DNA of 64,000 bases, taken from the NCBI GenBank assembly GCA_964562015.1, contig CAZLRH010000013.1:28356-92355 (forward strand), written 5' to 3'. The position numbers and the translations under genes are program-made. The notes under the pieces are model-generated. The model searched no databases. It was not told where the DNA came from and saw nothing but the letters and a program-made list of their open reading frames with translations. Positions 1-7,290 of the stretch are shown here, one piece after another (the stretch's first letter is position 1; each line of letters begins with the position of its first letter). Source of the stretch: CAZLRH01 sp964562015. Lineage in GTDB: Bacteria > Verrucomicrobiota > Verrucomicrobiia > Opitutales > JABDGR01.

Positions 1-93
1 CAGGAGACAATTCAACCACGGCATCGTACCATGTGTCGCCGCTTTTCTGAAGTGGGGTGTAACCCATCTGAGGCGCTCGCGGAAAAAAAGCGT

Positions 94-282
94 TTATGAC
101 CTACTTAACAAATCGCCAGCCGTCCATAATTCAAACGGCGCAAGGGGATGTTTCTGCACTCTGGCTACAAGGTGTCGCTCAAGCGCATATCTCTCCCACA
201 TCGCCGCTGACGCCTCGACCTCAAAAGGCATCGGCCTAATTTGAGTTGGTTTACCCTCCGCCACATAGTTAGCTTTAACCAT
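94..282 (-). CDS. hypothetical 62-aa protein (doubtful)
   Basis: An open frame of 62 codons with an ATG start and TAA stop. I recognise no domain, signal peptide or membrane segment. The residues are mixed charged and aromatic (Trp near positions 29 and 53), which does not look like low-complexity noise, but there is no clear Shine-Dalgarno sequence and no partner gene. The 93 bases before it, at the window edge, hold nothing recognisable. It may be a small orphan gene or chance. Confidence 0.25.
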   Translation of the reverse strand: MVKANYVAEGKPTQIRPMPFEVEASAAMWERYALERHLVARVQKHPLAPFELWTAGDLLSRS

Positions 283-385
283 TATGCATCAATCGTTTGC
301 TCGAATGGTGAATCGGCGGTGATTCAGCGTTAGGTCGTCTCTCAAACACAATTCCGCCACCTTCGTGGCATTTATCGACGGCTAG

Positions 386-1756
386 CTATTTTACGGCGAC
401 TACAAATGTCTGGAGGCCACTGTTGTCCTGGGTAAGGGTGAGTCGCTTCCAGGGCAAGCGGCTAAAAATGCTTTCGAGGTCTTCAGTCGTGCGGTACTGC
501 GTGATGAGATCGAAGGCGCGCAGAAACACTTCGCTTCGCTTTTCATAACGAGTGGCGCTTGTATAAAATGTACCGCCAGGCAAAAGGATGGCGTGGATAT
601 TGCGATAAAAAAGCTCCAGTTCCGGCGTTTTCAAGAATTCCCCAAGGCCCGTGCTGACGATGCCATGGAAACCGGCGGGTGGGTAGTCCGCGGCCAGCAG
701 CGCGTTGCCTTGGTGGAAAATGCGCCGGGGCACACGACAGTCGGCGGTGAAGGCCTCTGCGAGCTTCAGTAATTCCGGGTCAATATCCATGCCATGATAT
801 TCGAGTCGCGCCAGCAGCGCGGGATTTTCTCGGGCGAGCGTGGCGGCCAGCTCGGTCAGATCGCGCGGCAAGCCGCAGGGGAGTGCCAAGACGCGCAGAG
901 GATTCTCAGAACTGGGGAACGACTCGAGCGCGGCGCGCATCGCTGTCTGGGCGCGTTTATAACGGAGATGAAACGCGAGCGGCGCCGGCATATGGAGGAA
1001 TTTTTTGTCAATCCACCGACCGAGTGCACCTCGGCCCGACGGCTCCATCCGGTAGATGTGATCGGCAAAGCGGTAGCTGCCGGAATTAATTATCCCTTCG
1101 CGGCCCAAGTCGCTCAACATCGCGACGTAGTAGGCGGGCAACAAGTGCAGCTGGCCCGCGCGCAACAGTTTGCGGGTGATGCTGCGGGCGCGGCGGGTGC
1201 GGTTGTGAGCGAGGTTTTTGGCCGCCGTGATTACATCGAAGACTTCCACGGGATCGGCGGGACGGCGCAGCCAGCCAAGGCCAAGAAAGACTCCGAATCC
1301 GATAAAACCCCACGGCACGGCGGGCGAGCCGTGCAACGCACCGAGCCAAATGAGGGTGTCAATGATTGCGGCCCCAAGCAAGCTCAGCACGGCCAAGGTG
1401 GCCCACCACGCACTGCGTTTGCGGTCGTAAAGGCCGACGGCGCAAAGCGCGAGGCCCGCCAAGGCGTAGAGGTAGAACACGCCATAGAGCCACGGATGTA
1501 CAAATTCATAGCCAGTGTAGATGGTAGCCGAGGTGAATTTGAGCGGCAGCAGTATCGTAAAAAACACGGCCAGAATTGCGCCCAGCCACGCCATGCCACC
1601 GCGCCGATAGCGCAAGAGCGACGGCAGCAACCAGGTAAAAAGGGCCGGGGCCAGGGTTATCGGCCACTGGATCAGCAGCAGGCGCAGCCACTCACTCTGG
1701 TTGGCGAAGCCAGGCGTGAAATTTTCGCCGAAGGCGAGGGTGGGAGCGAGGGTCAT
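386..1756 (-). CDS. membrane-fused class I SAM-dependent methyltransferase
   Basis: A protein of 456 aa, last gene of the minus-strand cassette that begins at 6553. Residues about 20-170 contain five or six hydrophobic segments separated by short basic loops, so the N-terminal third should be an integral membrane domain. The C-terminal half (about 270-456) is a Rossmann methyltransferase: VLALPCGLPRDL stands in place of the usual acidic-Gly motif I, followed by GMDIDPELL (acidic residue that would bind the ribose of SAM), GNALLAADYP and the LLPGGTFYTSAT strand typical of post-motif III. It starts 14 bp after the diiron gene upstream, which argues for cotranscription. Inference: it methylates the cassette product, or a lipid-like intermediate, at the inner membrane. 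The substrate is unknown. The fusion of a multi-TM domain to a methyltransferase is unusual. Confidence 0.75.
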   Translation of the reverse strand: MTLAPTLAFGENFTPGFANQSEWLRLLLIQWPITLAPALFTWLLPSLLRYRRGGMAWLGAILAVFFTILLPLKFTSATIYTGYEFVHPWLYGVFYLYALAGLALCAVGLYDRKRSAWWATLAVLSLLGAAIIDTLIWLGALHGSPAVPWGFIGFGVFLGLGWLRRPADPVEVFDVITAAKNLAHNRTRRARSITRKLLRAGQLHLLPAYYVAMLSDLGREGIINSGSYRFADHIYRMEPSGRGALGRWIDKKFLHMPAPLAFHLRYKRAQTAMRAALESFPSSENPLRVLALPCGLPRDLTELAATLARENPALLARLEYHGMDIDPELLKLAEAFTADCRVPRRIFHQGNALLAADYPPAGFHGIVSTGLGEFLKTPELELFYRNIHAILLPGGTFYTSATRYEKRSEVFLRAFDLITQYRTTEDLESIFSRLPWKRLTLTQDNSGLQTFVVAVK

Positions 1757-1769
1757 GACGGTGGGGAAT

Positions 1770-2324
1770 TTAGACGCCTAGTTCTTCGCCCAAGCCTGGA
1801 ATATCCCAGAGATGCGAAAAAAACGGCAGCAAGCAGGCGTAGAGATGATTGTCGATTTCGATGTATTTTTTCAGCAGTGCGGGAGCCTCCGCCTTAGGCT
1901 TGAGCCAGTGGTGCACCCATTCGAGATGCTCTCGCTCGTCGTGGATCATGGTCTCAAACGTCGCGCGCGCAGGTTCCGCTAAGTCGGGCGCGGTGAGTTC
2001 GTCGGTGAAAACCTTATGGACACGACGCTCGAAAATCTGGGTGAAGGCCAGCACCTCCGTGAGGCTGGTGGGCGTGCCGCCGTGTTCGAGGAAGAAGGAC
2101 TGGTAGCTGCGATGAATGCGAATATAGGGCAGGCTGAGCTGGCGCAGGCAAACGGACCAGAGTTCGCCGTGCCGAGCCTCGTCGGCGCAGTGTTTCATCA
2201 GGCGCGCGATCAATTCACCGTCGCCTGCCACGCGCACCATGCGCCCGAGTAGCAATGAACCGTCCAGTTCGCTCTGGCGAAACCAGTTGAGCTTCCAGGC
2301 GAGATTACGAGTGGCATCATCCAT
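1770..2324 (-). CDS. ferritin-like diiron protein
   Basis: A 184-aa all-helical protein. Two ExxH-type iron-binding motifs are visible: DEARHGELW at about residue 48 and DEREHLEWVH at about 130, with further Glu/His-bearing helices between them (FERRVHKVF near 100). This pattern is that of the ferritin-like/rubrerythrin fold, in which four Glu and two His hold two irons. It follows the AurF-like gene by 18 bp on the same strand. The presence of two different ferritin-like proteins in one operon suggests consecutive oxidations, or an oxygenase plus a helper that supplies peroxide or iron. No signal peptide, so it is cytoplasmic. A specific reaction cannot be assigned from sequence. Confidence 0.75.
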   Translation of the reverse strand: MDDATRNLAWKLNWFRQSELDGSLLLGRMVRVAGDGELIARLMKHCADEARHGELWSVCLRQLSLPYIRIHRSYQSFFLEHGGTPTSLTEVLAFTQIFERRVHKVFTDELTAPDLAEPARATFETMIHDEREHLEWVHHWLKPKAEAPALLKKYIEIDNHLYACLLPFFSHLWDIPGLGEELGV

Positions 2325-2342
2325 GGGGCAGAGTGGAGGCGT

Positions 2343-3035
2343 TCAGCCGGCGATGCCTTCACCGCAGATCCGGACGAGGCGTTGGTTGATGCCGATAATG
2401 GCGGTAAAGTCATTCTTCGCCGCCACCGGCACTTCGTCCACGACGAGGGCGCCGAAGTGGGTGAAATTGCGCGCGGCGTCGAGGGCAATCGCCTTCTCGG
2501 CGGGGTCACTCTTAACCCGACGAGCGAGTAGCTCATAGCCAAATTGCGAGTGGCGCACCTCATCTTGGGCCACGAGATGGAGAATATGCTTCAAGACCGG
2601 TTCTTGGGAGGCCCGGGAATCCTTGAAAAAGGAATGCGCGGCAAAATGCTCGCTCATGAAATACTGGGTGAGCACGCGCGTGGCCGAGGTATACTTGAGG
2701 CCCAGATTGCGACGGCGCACCGCAATCAGGTCGTCGTCCGTCAGCGGGTACCAGCCAATTTTTTCGAGGTAAAGGTTGAAGACATGGAAGTGCTTGTAGC
2801 TCTCATAGAGCTGGACGCTGAAAATGGCTGTGGCGGTGGGGTCGTCCCAGAGCACGTCGAGCACGCGGGGCGTGAGGATGGGGAAAAACGATTCGATCAG
2901 CGCCGAGTTCCGCAGGCGTCCGAGGATGTCCGTTTGGGTGCGCGCCAGATCCACATCAATCTCGTCCCACGCAACGTCGGTCTCGATAAACCAGCGTTGC
3001 AACTCAGAAATGGAGAGGTATTCGGCGTAGGTCAT
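2343..3035 (-). CDS. diiron oxygenase, AurF-like ferritin superfamily
   Basis: A 230-aa protein with the helix-borne metal ligands expected of a diiron oxygenase: YESYKHFH (about 75-82), MSEHFAAHSFF (about 128-138) and AQDEVRHSQFG (about 153-163). AurF-type enzymes oxidise amines or carrier-protein-bound substrates using O2. Length is somewhat shorter than AurF (about 330 aa), with the core helices retained. Its start overlaps the stop of the preceding carrier protein gene by 4 bp, so the two are translationally coupled. Together with the neighbouring amino acid:carrier protein ligase, the likely substrate is a carrier-bound aminoacyl or acyl group. That substrate is inference. Confidence 0.7.
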   Translation of the reverse strand: MTYAEYLSISELQRWFIETDVAWDEIDVDLARTQTDILGRLRNSALIESFFPILTPRVLDVLWDDPTATAIFSVQLYESYKHFHVFNLYLEKIGWYPLTDDDLIAVRRRNLGLKYTSATRVLTQYFMSEHFAAHSFFKDSRASQEPVLKHILHLVAQDEVRHSQFGYELLARRVKSDPAEKAIALDAARNFTHFGALVVDEVPVAAKNDFTAIIGINQRLVRICGEGIAG

Positions 3036-3322
3036 GGCAAGGGAGCGGGGCGTTTGGTGGCACGTTGATCGACGAGGAGGAGCAGTTCGCCGACGGTTTG
3101 AAGCGTGGCAATCTCGTCCGTCCGCAGGCGCACCCCGTAATCGGCCTCAATCGCACACAGCAGCTCGACGAATTCGATGCTGTCACCGCCGCACTCGGCA
3201 AACGACGCTCCGGGCCGCAGTTGCGCCCCGAGCCCCGGCATCTTCTGTGCCAGCCGTGCATGAATAGTTTGTACCGACGGCGGCAGACTTTGCCAGGGGC
3301 CGGACGGAATGGTTTCGGACAT
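3032..3322 (-). CDS. acyl carrier protein (second of the cassette)
   Basis: A 96-aa carrier protein. The phosphopantetheine attachment motif is GGDSIEFVEL, with the modified Ser at about residue 48 from the chosen start, preceded by an acidic, hydrophobic helix pattern typical of ACP/PCP folds. I chose ATG at 3322 (reading MSETIPSG) rather than the longer frame from 3388, because this start falls cleanly after the ligase stop at 3337. The 3' end overlaps the AurF-like gene by 4 bp. It probably accepts an amino acid from the adjacent ligase or carries a later intermediate for the diiron enzyme. Confidence 0.85.
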   Translation of the reverse strand: MSETIPSGPWQSLPPSVQTIHARLAQKMPGLGAQLRPGASFAECGGDSIEFVELLCAIEADYGVRLRTDEIATLQTVGELLLLVDQRATKRPAPLP

Positions 3323-3336
3323 GGCGGGGAAATAAT

Positions 3337-4113
3337 TCAGGCAACCACGGCGGAACTGGCCCAACGGTCCAGGCCGAACGCGATGCACGCCGTGTGCGCC
3401 GGGCCGCCGGCCGCGAGGGCGATGTGGAAGCGTTCGCCGAAAAAGGTGCCATGGCGATTGATGCTGGCGACGGCGAGCGGCGCCGGATTGCGCACGACAA
3501 ATTCCTTTTTCGTTTCCTGGAGGCGTTGGATAAGGGCCTTGCCCTGCGCGGTTGGCAGGAAAAAAGGGTCTTCGGCGGTTTCCCAGGTGCCGAGAAAACC
3601 GAGCGTGGCGGCAATGGCTTCGATACGCCTACGGGCTTCCGCCGCCTTTGTTTCAATCCACGCCGGGTCGCCGCACAGCACAAGCTCACGCATCTCAAAT
3701 TCGAGTTGCCGTCGGCCAGGGATGAATTCGGCTTCGTGGCGGAAACAACGTCCACGCGCGGTCAGGAGATGCGGTTGCGCGAGTGTCTCACCCTCCCAAC
3801 GAGGGTACGCATGATAACACACGGCCGGAGAGAGCAGCCAGCCCGTCGGCGCAAGGTTCGCGGCGCAGAGGAGTTCGGCGTTAGGCTTGGCGGGATCAAC
3901 GCAGTTGCACGCACCCATCAGCAGGTGCGGGAACGCCGCGGAATACTCCGCGCGTTCCAGCGTCGGCCCATCAATGAGCGCGGGAAACTGCACCTCCTCG
4001 GCCCGCCACTCGCGGGCCCAGTCGAGAAAGTGCCGATCAATGGCCTCGAAGCGGGCCAGTTCGGCATCGCCACGCACGGGGGCGGCGGTGGGGCGAGGTG
4101 ACAGAGTACTCAT
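3337..4113 (-). CDS. amino acid:[carrier protein] ligase, class II aaRS-like
   Basis: A 258-aa protein equal to a class II aminoacyl-tRNA synthetase catalytic core with no tRNA-binding arm. Motif 2 is visible as GRCFRHEAE (F-R-x-E core) and motif 3 as AFGLDRW. Candidate zinc ligands are the Cys residues in GACNC (about 69-71), the Glu in FEMREL and the Cys in HTACIAFG, matching the Cys-Glu-Cys arrangement of seryl-tRNA-synthetase-derived amino acid:carrier protein ligases described in Bradyrhizobium and other bacteria. Those enzymes adenylate glycine or alanine and attach it to the phosphopantetheine of a dedicated carrier protein. Here the gene lies between two carrier protein genes, and overlaps the upstream one by 4 bp, as that function predicts. 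The amino acid used is not readable from sequence. Confidence 0.8.
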   Translation of the reverse strand: MSTLSPRPTAAPVRGDAELARFEAIDRHFLDWAREWRAEEVQFPALIDGPTLERAEYSAAFPHLLMGACNCVDPAKPNAELLCAANLAPTGWLLSPAVCYHAYPRWEGETLAQPHLLTARGRCFRHEAEFIPGRRQLEFEMRELVLCGDPAWIETKAAEARRRIEAIAATLGFLGTWETAEDPFFLPTAQGKALIQRLQETKKEFVVRNPAPLAVASINRHGTFFGERFHIALAAGGPAHTACIAFGLDRWASSAVVA

Positions 4114-4412
4114 GGCGTAGCCGGCGGCATCCAGAACGAAACAGCGATGGCGGTAATAGATTGGAAATATTTCATCACGATTTTCTCCTGCGGGATGGCC
4201 TGTCCGGTCGCTCGCTCAACGAAGCCGATGAGGTGCAGAATCGCCATGCTGTCAATCACGCCGGTGGCGAAAAGCAGCGTGTCGGCGGTGACGTTGGGGT
4301 TTGCCTGCACCTTTTTGTGCAGCCGCGGCAGTTCGAGGTTGATAAAGTCGCGCAGCGCGTGGGCGAACTCCTCGCGGTTCGCGTAGAAAGGGGTGTTGGC
4401 GGGCGGACTCAT
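4110..4412 (-). CDS. acyl carrier protein (first of the cassette)
   Basis: A 100-aa carrier protein with the phosphopantetheine motif GVIDSMAILHLIGFVE, modified Ser at about residue 56. The start was set at ATG 4412 because it overlaps the stop of the thioester reductase gene in an ATGA junction; the longer upstream frame adds a Pro-rich, implausible leader. The 3' end forms another ATGA overlap with the amino acid:carrier protein ligase, so this carrier is its best candidate partner. It is a divergent sequence compared with the second carrier protein at 3032-3322, suggesting that the two have different jobs rather than being a recent duplication. Confidence 0.85.
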   Translation of the reverse strand: MSPPANTPFYANREEFAHALRDFINLELPRLHKKVQANPNVTADTLLFATGVIDSMAILHLIGFVERATGQAIPQEKIVMKYFQSITAIAVSFWMPPATP

Positions 4413-5515
4413 CGGGGGTGGAGGGGAGTTTCCTGGCGGCCGAAATCCGTGTCGAGTGCGTAATCCACTACCTTGCCGATCCATTCCCGCCAGTCCGGCC
4501 GCGGCCATGGGCCGCCCCAAACCCCCTCGGCGCGGGCGGTCGCGTAATGTTTTGGGTAAAACAGCTCGGGCAGAAACGAATCCACGGATTCAAAAACTTG
4601 GTTGAACAGAAAGTCGCGACTCTTGACGATCGACGCGCGAAAGTCCTCGAACGCCGCCCGCGTTGCGAGTACGGGGGCAAGAATCTGGCCGGAGCGCCAG
4701 GCGGCGTTGCGGGTCGCGAATTTTTGCGCCACGAAATTGAGCAGTTCGCCCAGTGGCAGCCCGTGCGCGCCGCAACTTACGTGGTATAAGCCGCCCGGTT
4801 CGGGTGCGTGCGCCAACAGGCGCGGCACAAAGCCGGTCAGGAGTTCTGTTGGAAGCAAATCGAGGCGCGTCGATTCATCACCCGGCACCATGGGCAGCAG
4901 GCCGGCGTGCAGCCAGCGCAAGGTGGTGTGAAATGCGCCCGGTCGCTGCAAGTGACCGTCACGCGCGCTGCCAATCACAGTCGCCAGCCGGATGATTTCC
5001 GGACGCAAGGGCGATGCGGCCACAAGCTGCTCCGCCTGCCATTTAGTGCGTTCGTAGTCATTGACGAAGCCAGCCTCCTCAGGCAGCGGCGACTCCGCTA
5101 TTTCACCCGTGCGTTGGCCAGCCACACAAGTGGTGCTGAAGTGCAAAACACGCGGCGGCAGGCGCTGCGCTGCTGCCCATGCAAGAATTTGCCGGGTACC
5201 CTCGACATTGGCCGTCGTGAGTTGTGCGAGCGAGGCACGGAACTTCGTACAGGCTGCGGCGTGGATGACGCAATCAACTTTGGCTAGCGTGGCCAGGGCC
5301 GCCGGGGCGCTCGCTGACCCAAGTTCGGCGGTCAATGGATTGAGCGCGCCCAGGTCAAGGCCTGGGGATTCGCGCAGCAGCGCGGCCCGCAAGCTTGCGG
5401 GCTCCCCGCGCACTAGCACGATGACACGCCCGAACTCACTTGCGCGGAGCAGTTCCACCAGCAATGGTACTCCGAGCGCTCCAGTGGCGCCGGTCATGAG
5501 CAGGGTGCGGGTCAT
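4409..5515 (-). CDS. thioester reductase-like NAD(P)-dependent dehydrogenase
   Basis: A 368-aa extended short-chain dehydrogenase/reductase of the NAD_binding_4 (thioester reductase / male sterility) type. The N-terminal nucleotide-binding motif is TGATGALGVPLL (residues 8-19). Further on come VDCVIHAAA, HFSTTCVAG (catalytic Thr/Ser region) and YERTKW, which carries the YxxxK catalytic pair. Such domains release carrier-protein-bound acyl groups as aldehydes or alcohols at the expense of NADPH. In this operon it would reduce the thioester held on one of the two carrier proteins. It is a stand-alone domain, not fused to a synthetase. Spacing to the KAS III-like gene upstream is 6 bp. Confidence 0.8.
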   Translation of the reverse strand: MTRTLLMTGATGALGVPLLVELLRASEFGRVIVLVRGEPASLRAALLRESPGLDLGALNPLTAELGSASAPAALATLAKVDCVIHAAACTKFRASLAQLTTANVEGTRQILAWAAAQRLPPRVLHFSTTCVAGQRTGEIAESPLPEEAGFVNDYERTKWQAEQLVAASPLRPEIIRLATVIGSARDGHLQRPGAFHTTLRWLHAGLLPMVPGDESTRLDLLPTELLTGFVPRLLAHAPEPGGLYHVSCGAHGLPLGELLNFVAQKFATRNAAWRSGQILAPVLATRAAFEDFRASIVKSRDFLFNQVFESVDSFLPELFYPKHYATARAEGVWGGPWPRPDWREWIGKVVDYALDTDFGRQETPLHPR

Positions 5516-5521
5516 GGCGCG

Positions 5522-6553
5522 TCAGTGTTCGAGGATCAGCCCGCACCAGCTCGAGCCGAAGCCATAGGTGAAAAGCAGCAGCCGTTGGCCGGCTGGGATA
5601 CGACCGAGCGCGCGGAGTTCGGCCAGATGCAGAAAATTGTCGGCGGCGACGGTGTGGCCGAACGATTGCGCTCCTTGGTAGATTTTGTCGGGCGAGAGGC
5701 CCAGCAGTTGCGCGAGGATGCGCCAACTGTCAGCACCCACCCCGGTCGGGATGATCCAATCGAGGTCGGTGGCCTTGAGCCCGGTTTGAGCAAGGAGTTG
5801 GGTGATGACGAAGCGCGAGGTCGGAAAATAGGAGGCAATGATCTCCTTTTGCTTTTCGGGAACATTCCAATAATAGCCCTTGGACACTTGGTGGTAGCCG
5901 ACCCAGCGGTCCCGCGTCGCCCCGCGGGAAACGACGACTGCGGAAGCAGCATCGCTGATGACATTGTAGAGAATCTCGCGCGGTGCGCCCGGCGGCAGCA
6001 CGTCCACGCCCACGCACAGGACATGTTGCACCCGCGGCTCCGCGATAAGCAGCGCGCGGGCGGTGCGTAGCGCGCTGAACATGCCGCTGCATCCCTGTTG
6101 GGCGTTGCCAATTAGCGTGGCGCGATCGAGCCCAAGCGTGTCCTGCAGCCAACTCGCGCCGTAGTTGAACTTGGCGAGCAATGCGTCAATGGGCGCGACG
6201 TTCGCATCCATGGGCACGGGGTGGATGTGATTTTCGGGCAACGCGCTGGCCCAGATGAGCACGTCAATCGCGCCCGGCTCGAGGGCCGCATCGCGGAGCG
6301 CGGCCCGCGCGGCGGTTTGTGCCAGCCAGCCCGCGTCATGCTCGGCATCGGCAAGATGGGCATGGGAGAAACCAAGACTGGCGAGAGTGTCTGGCGTTGA
6401 AAGCAAGAGGCCACGCGTGGCGAGCTCCGCGAGCGAAACTCGCTCGGGCGCGAGCACGCCGGCCACGCCGCTGAAGCCTAGGGGTACATCGTGCATTAAT
6501 GGTGACAACAGTTCTCGGTAAGGTGGGCGTAGTTTGCTGCAACTGCCGCGCAT
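5522..6553 (-). CDS. KAS III-like beta-ketoacyl synthase / acyltransferase
   Basis: A 343-aa thiolase-fold protein, first gene of the cassette. The nucleophile Cys is in AQQGCSGMFSAL. Compared with FabH, the position of the HQAN histidine reads PTGV (His to Thr), and the GNTS asparagine position reads GHTVAADN (Asn to His). The usual Cys-His-Asn triad is therefore altered; KAS III homologues with changed triads often act as acyltransferases or cyclases in natural-product pathways. ATG 6553 has a good Shine-Dalgarno-like AGGGGA 5 nt upstream; ATG 6496 (MHDVPLGF) is where family homology would normally begin and is the alternative. The rest of the cassette follows with overlaps or gaps of at most 18 bp. 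Confidence 0.75.
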   Translation of the reverse strand: MRGSCSKLRPPYRELLSPLMHDVPLGFSGVAGVLAPERVSLAELATRGLLLSTPDTLASLGFSHAHLADAEHDAGWLAQTAARAALRDAALEPGAIDVLIWASALPENHIHPVPMDANVAPIDALLAKFNYGASWLQDTLGLDRATLIGNAQQGCSGMFSALRTARALLIAEPRVQHVLCVGVDVLPPGAPREILYNVISDAASAVVVSRGATRDRWVGYHQVSKGYYWNVPEKQKEIIASYFPTSRFVITQLLAQTGLKATDLDWIIPTGVGADSWRILAQLLGLSPDKIYQGAQSFGHTVAADNFLHLAELRALGRIPAGQRLLLFTYGFGSSWCGLILEH

Positions 6554-7011
6554 GAGATTCCCCTACTCGTTCGGGCCGAAGCGCATCCCCGCGGCCAGGG
6601 TTGACCGCTTTGCAGAAGGATGGAATGACGATCAGGCATGGCCAAGTCAAAACTGCAAATAATGTAATTGATTCGAAAACAAAATGCTTAATAAATACTT
6701 GCGCACCCTCATTTGCAGTTTGCATGCCACCGATGCCCCGCATGCTTTAAGCTGCTGCTAAGTAATTGCTTGCGAATTCAGGTCGATGGGTCATTGGCAA
6801 TTAATGTTGGCAAAATATGTCCTGGGTGAAGGGCATCATGGACATGGCATGCTCGGGTGCGTTGGTTGCACATTTTGAAAGTGGGCGCATGGCGACCGAG
6901 CTATATCTATCTGGGGAGCCTCAGCACGGACTTTGTTGTTAATGAAATTGATTAATTGTCGCTATATAAGTATTGAAAATAGTGTTATTTGGCTGTCGGT
7001 TGCTCCTCAAA

Positions 7012-7088
7012 GGACGTAAGGGGAAGTTTCTGCATCCTTGCTGCATTTTATCGATCATGAGCATTAGTTCGGATTCCGAACCTTCCCG
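7012..7088 (+). repeat. recurrent ~75-bp intergenic element, copy 1
   Basis: Matches the element at 14061-14135 without gaps over about 60 bases (roughly two thirds identical) and, with one gap, that at 11478-11552. Shared landmarks are AAGGGGAWGTTTCYGCA near the left end, ATCAWGAGCA in the middle and CGAACC near the right end. All copies lie on the same strand, outside genes, after an AT-rich stretch. Function unknown; it could be a small structured RNA or a dispersed repeat. Confidence 0.5.
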
Positions 7089-7163
7089 GTCGAGGCGCGG
7101 TTAATTATTTAAGCTTCAGCCCTTTGCGTAAGGGATAATTCGGCGGGAACGCAGCCTGCTGGC

Positions 7164-7181
7164 CGGAGGCAACGGCCTCCG
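7164..7181. terminator. GC-rich hairpin, possible terminator
   Basis: A perfect 7-bp stem CGGAGGC/GCCTCCG closed by the tetraloop AACG. No T-run follows on either strand, so it may be a structural or repeat-derived hairpin rather than a factor-independent terminator. Confidence 0.3.
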
Positions 7182-7290
7182 CCGGCGGCAATTCCCGCGT
7201 CGCCGTGATTGGCCTTGATGGTTGCCGGTTTCCCCTCTAGTTTGGGACATGTTTCCGTGATTTGTTCGTCTCGACTGGATCCCGACTAAC

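Larger units (their letters stand above)
6554..7290. other. intergenic region between the carrier-protein cassette and the DUF1592 gene
   Basis: About 740 bp between divergent genes with no convincing coding frame. The middle (about 6640-7010) is AT-rich relative to its surroundings and probably holds the promoters for both directions, but I cannot fix a -35/-10 pair. It contains the recurrent 75-bp element (7012-7088) and a strong hairpin (7164-7181). Confidence 0.6.

Noticed and set aside
141..169. Fourth copy of the recurrent ~75-bp element
   Set aside because: Only the first ~20 bases match; the middle and right blocks are missing, and it lies inside a possible small gene.
269..335. Possible integron attC site (GTTAGGT at 329-335 with CTTTAAC about 60 bases before)
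   Set aside because: The left core does not fit RYYYAAC, the arms pair poorly and there is no integrase or cassette array.
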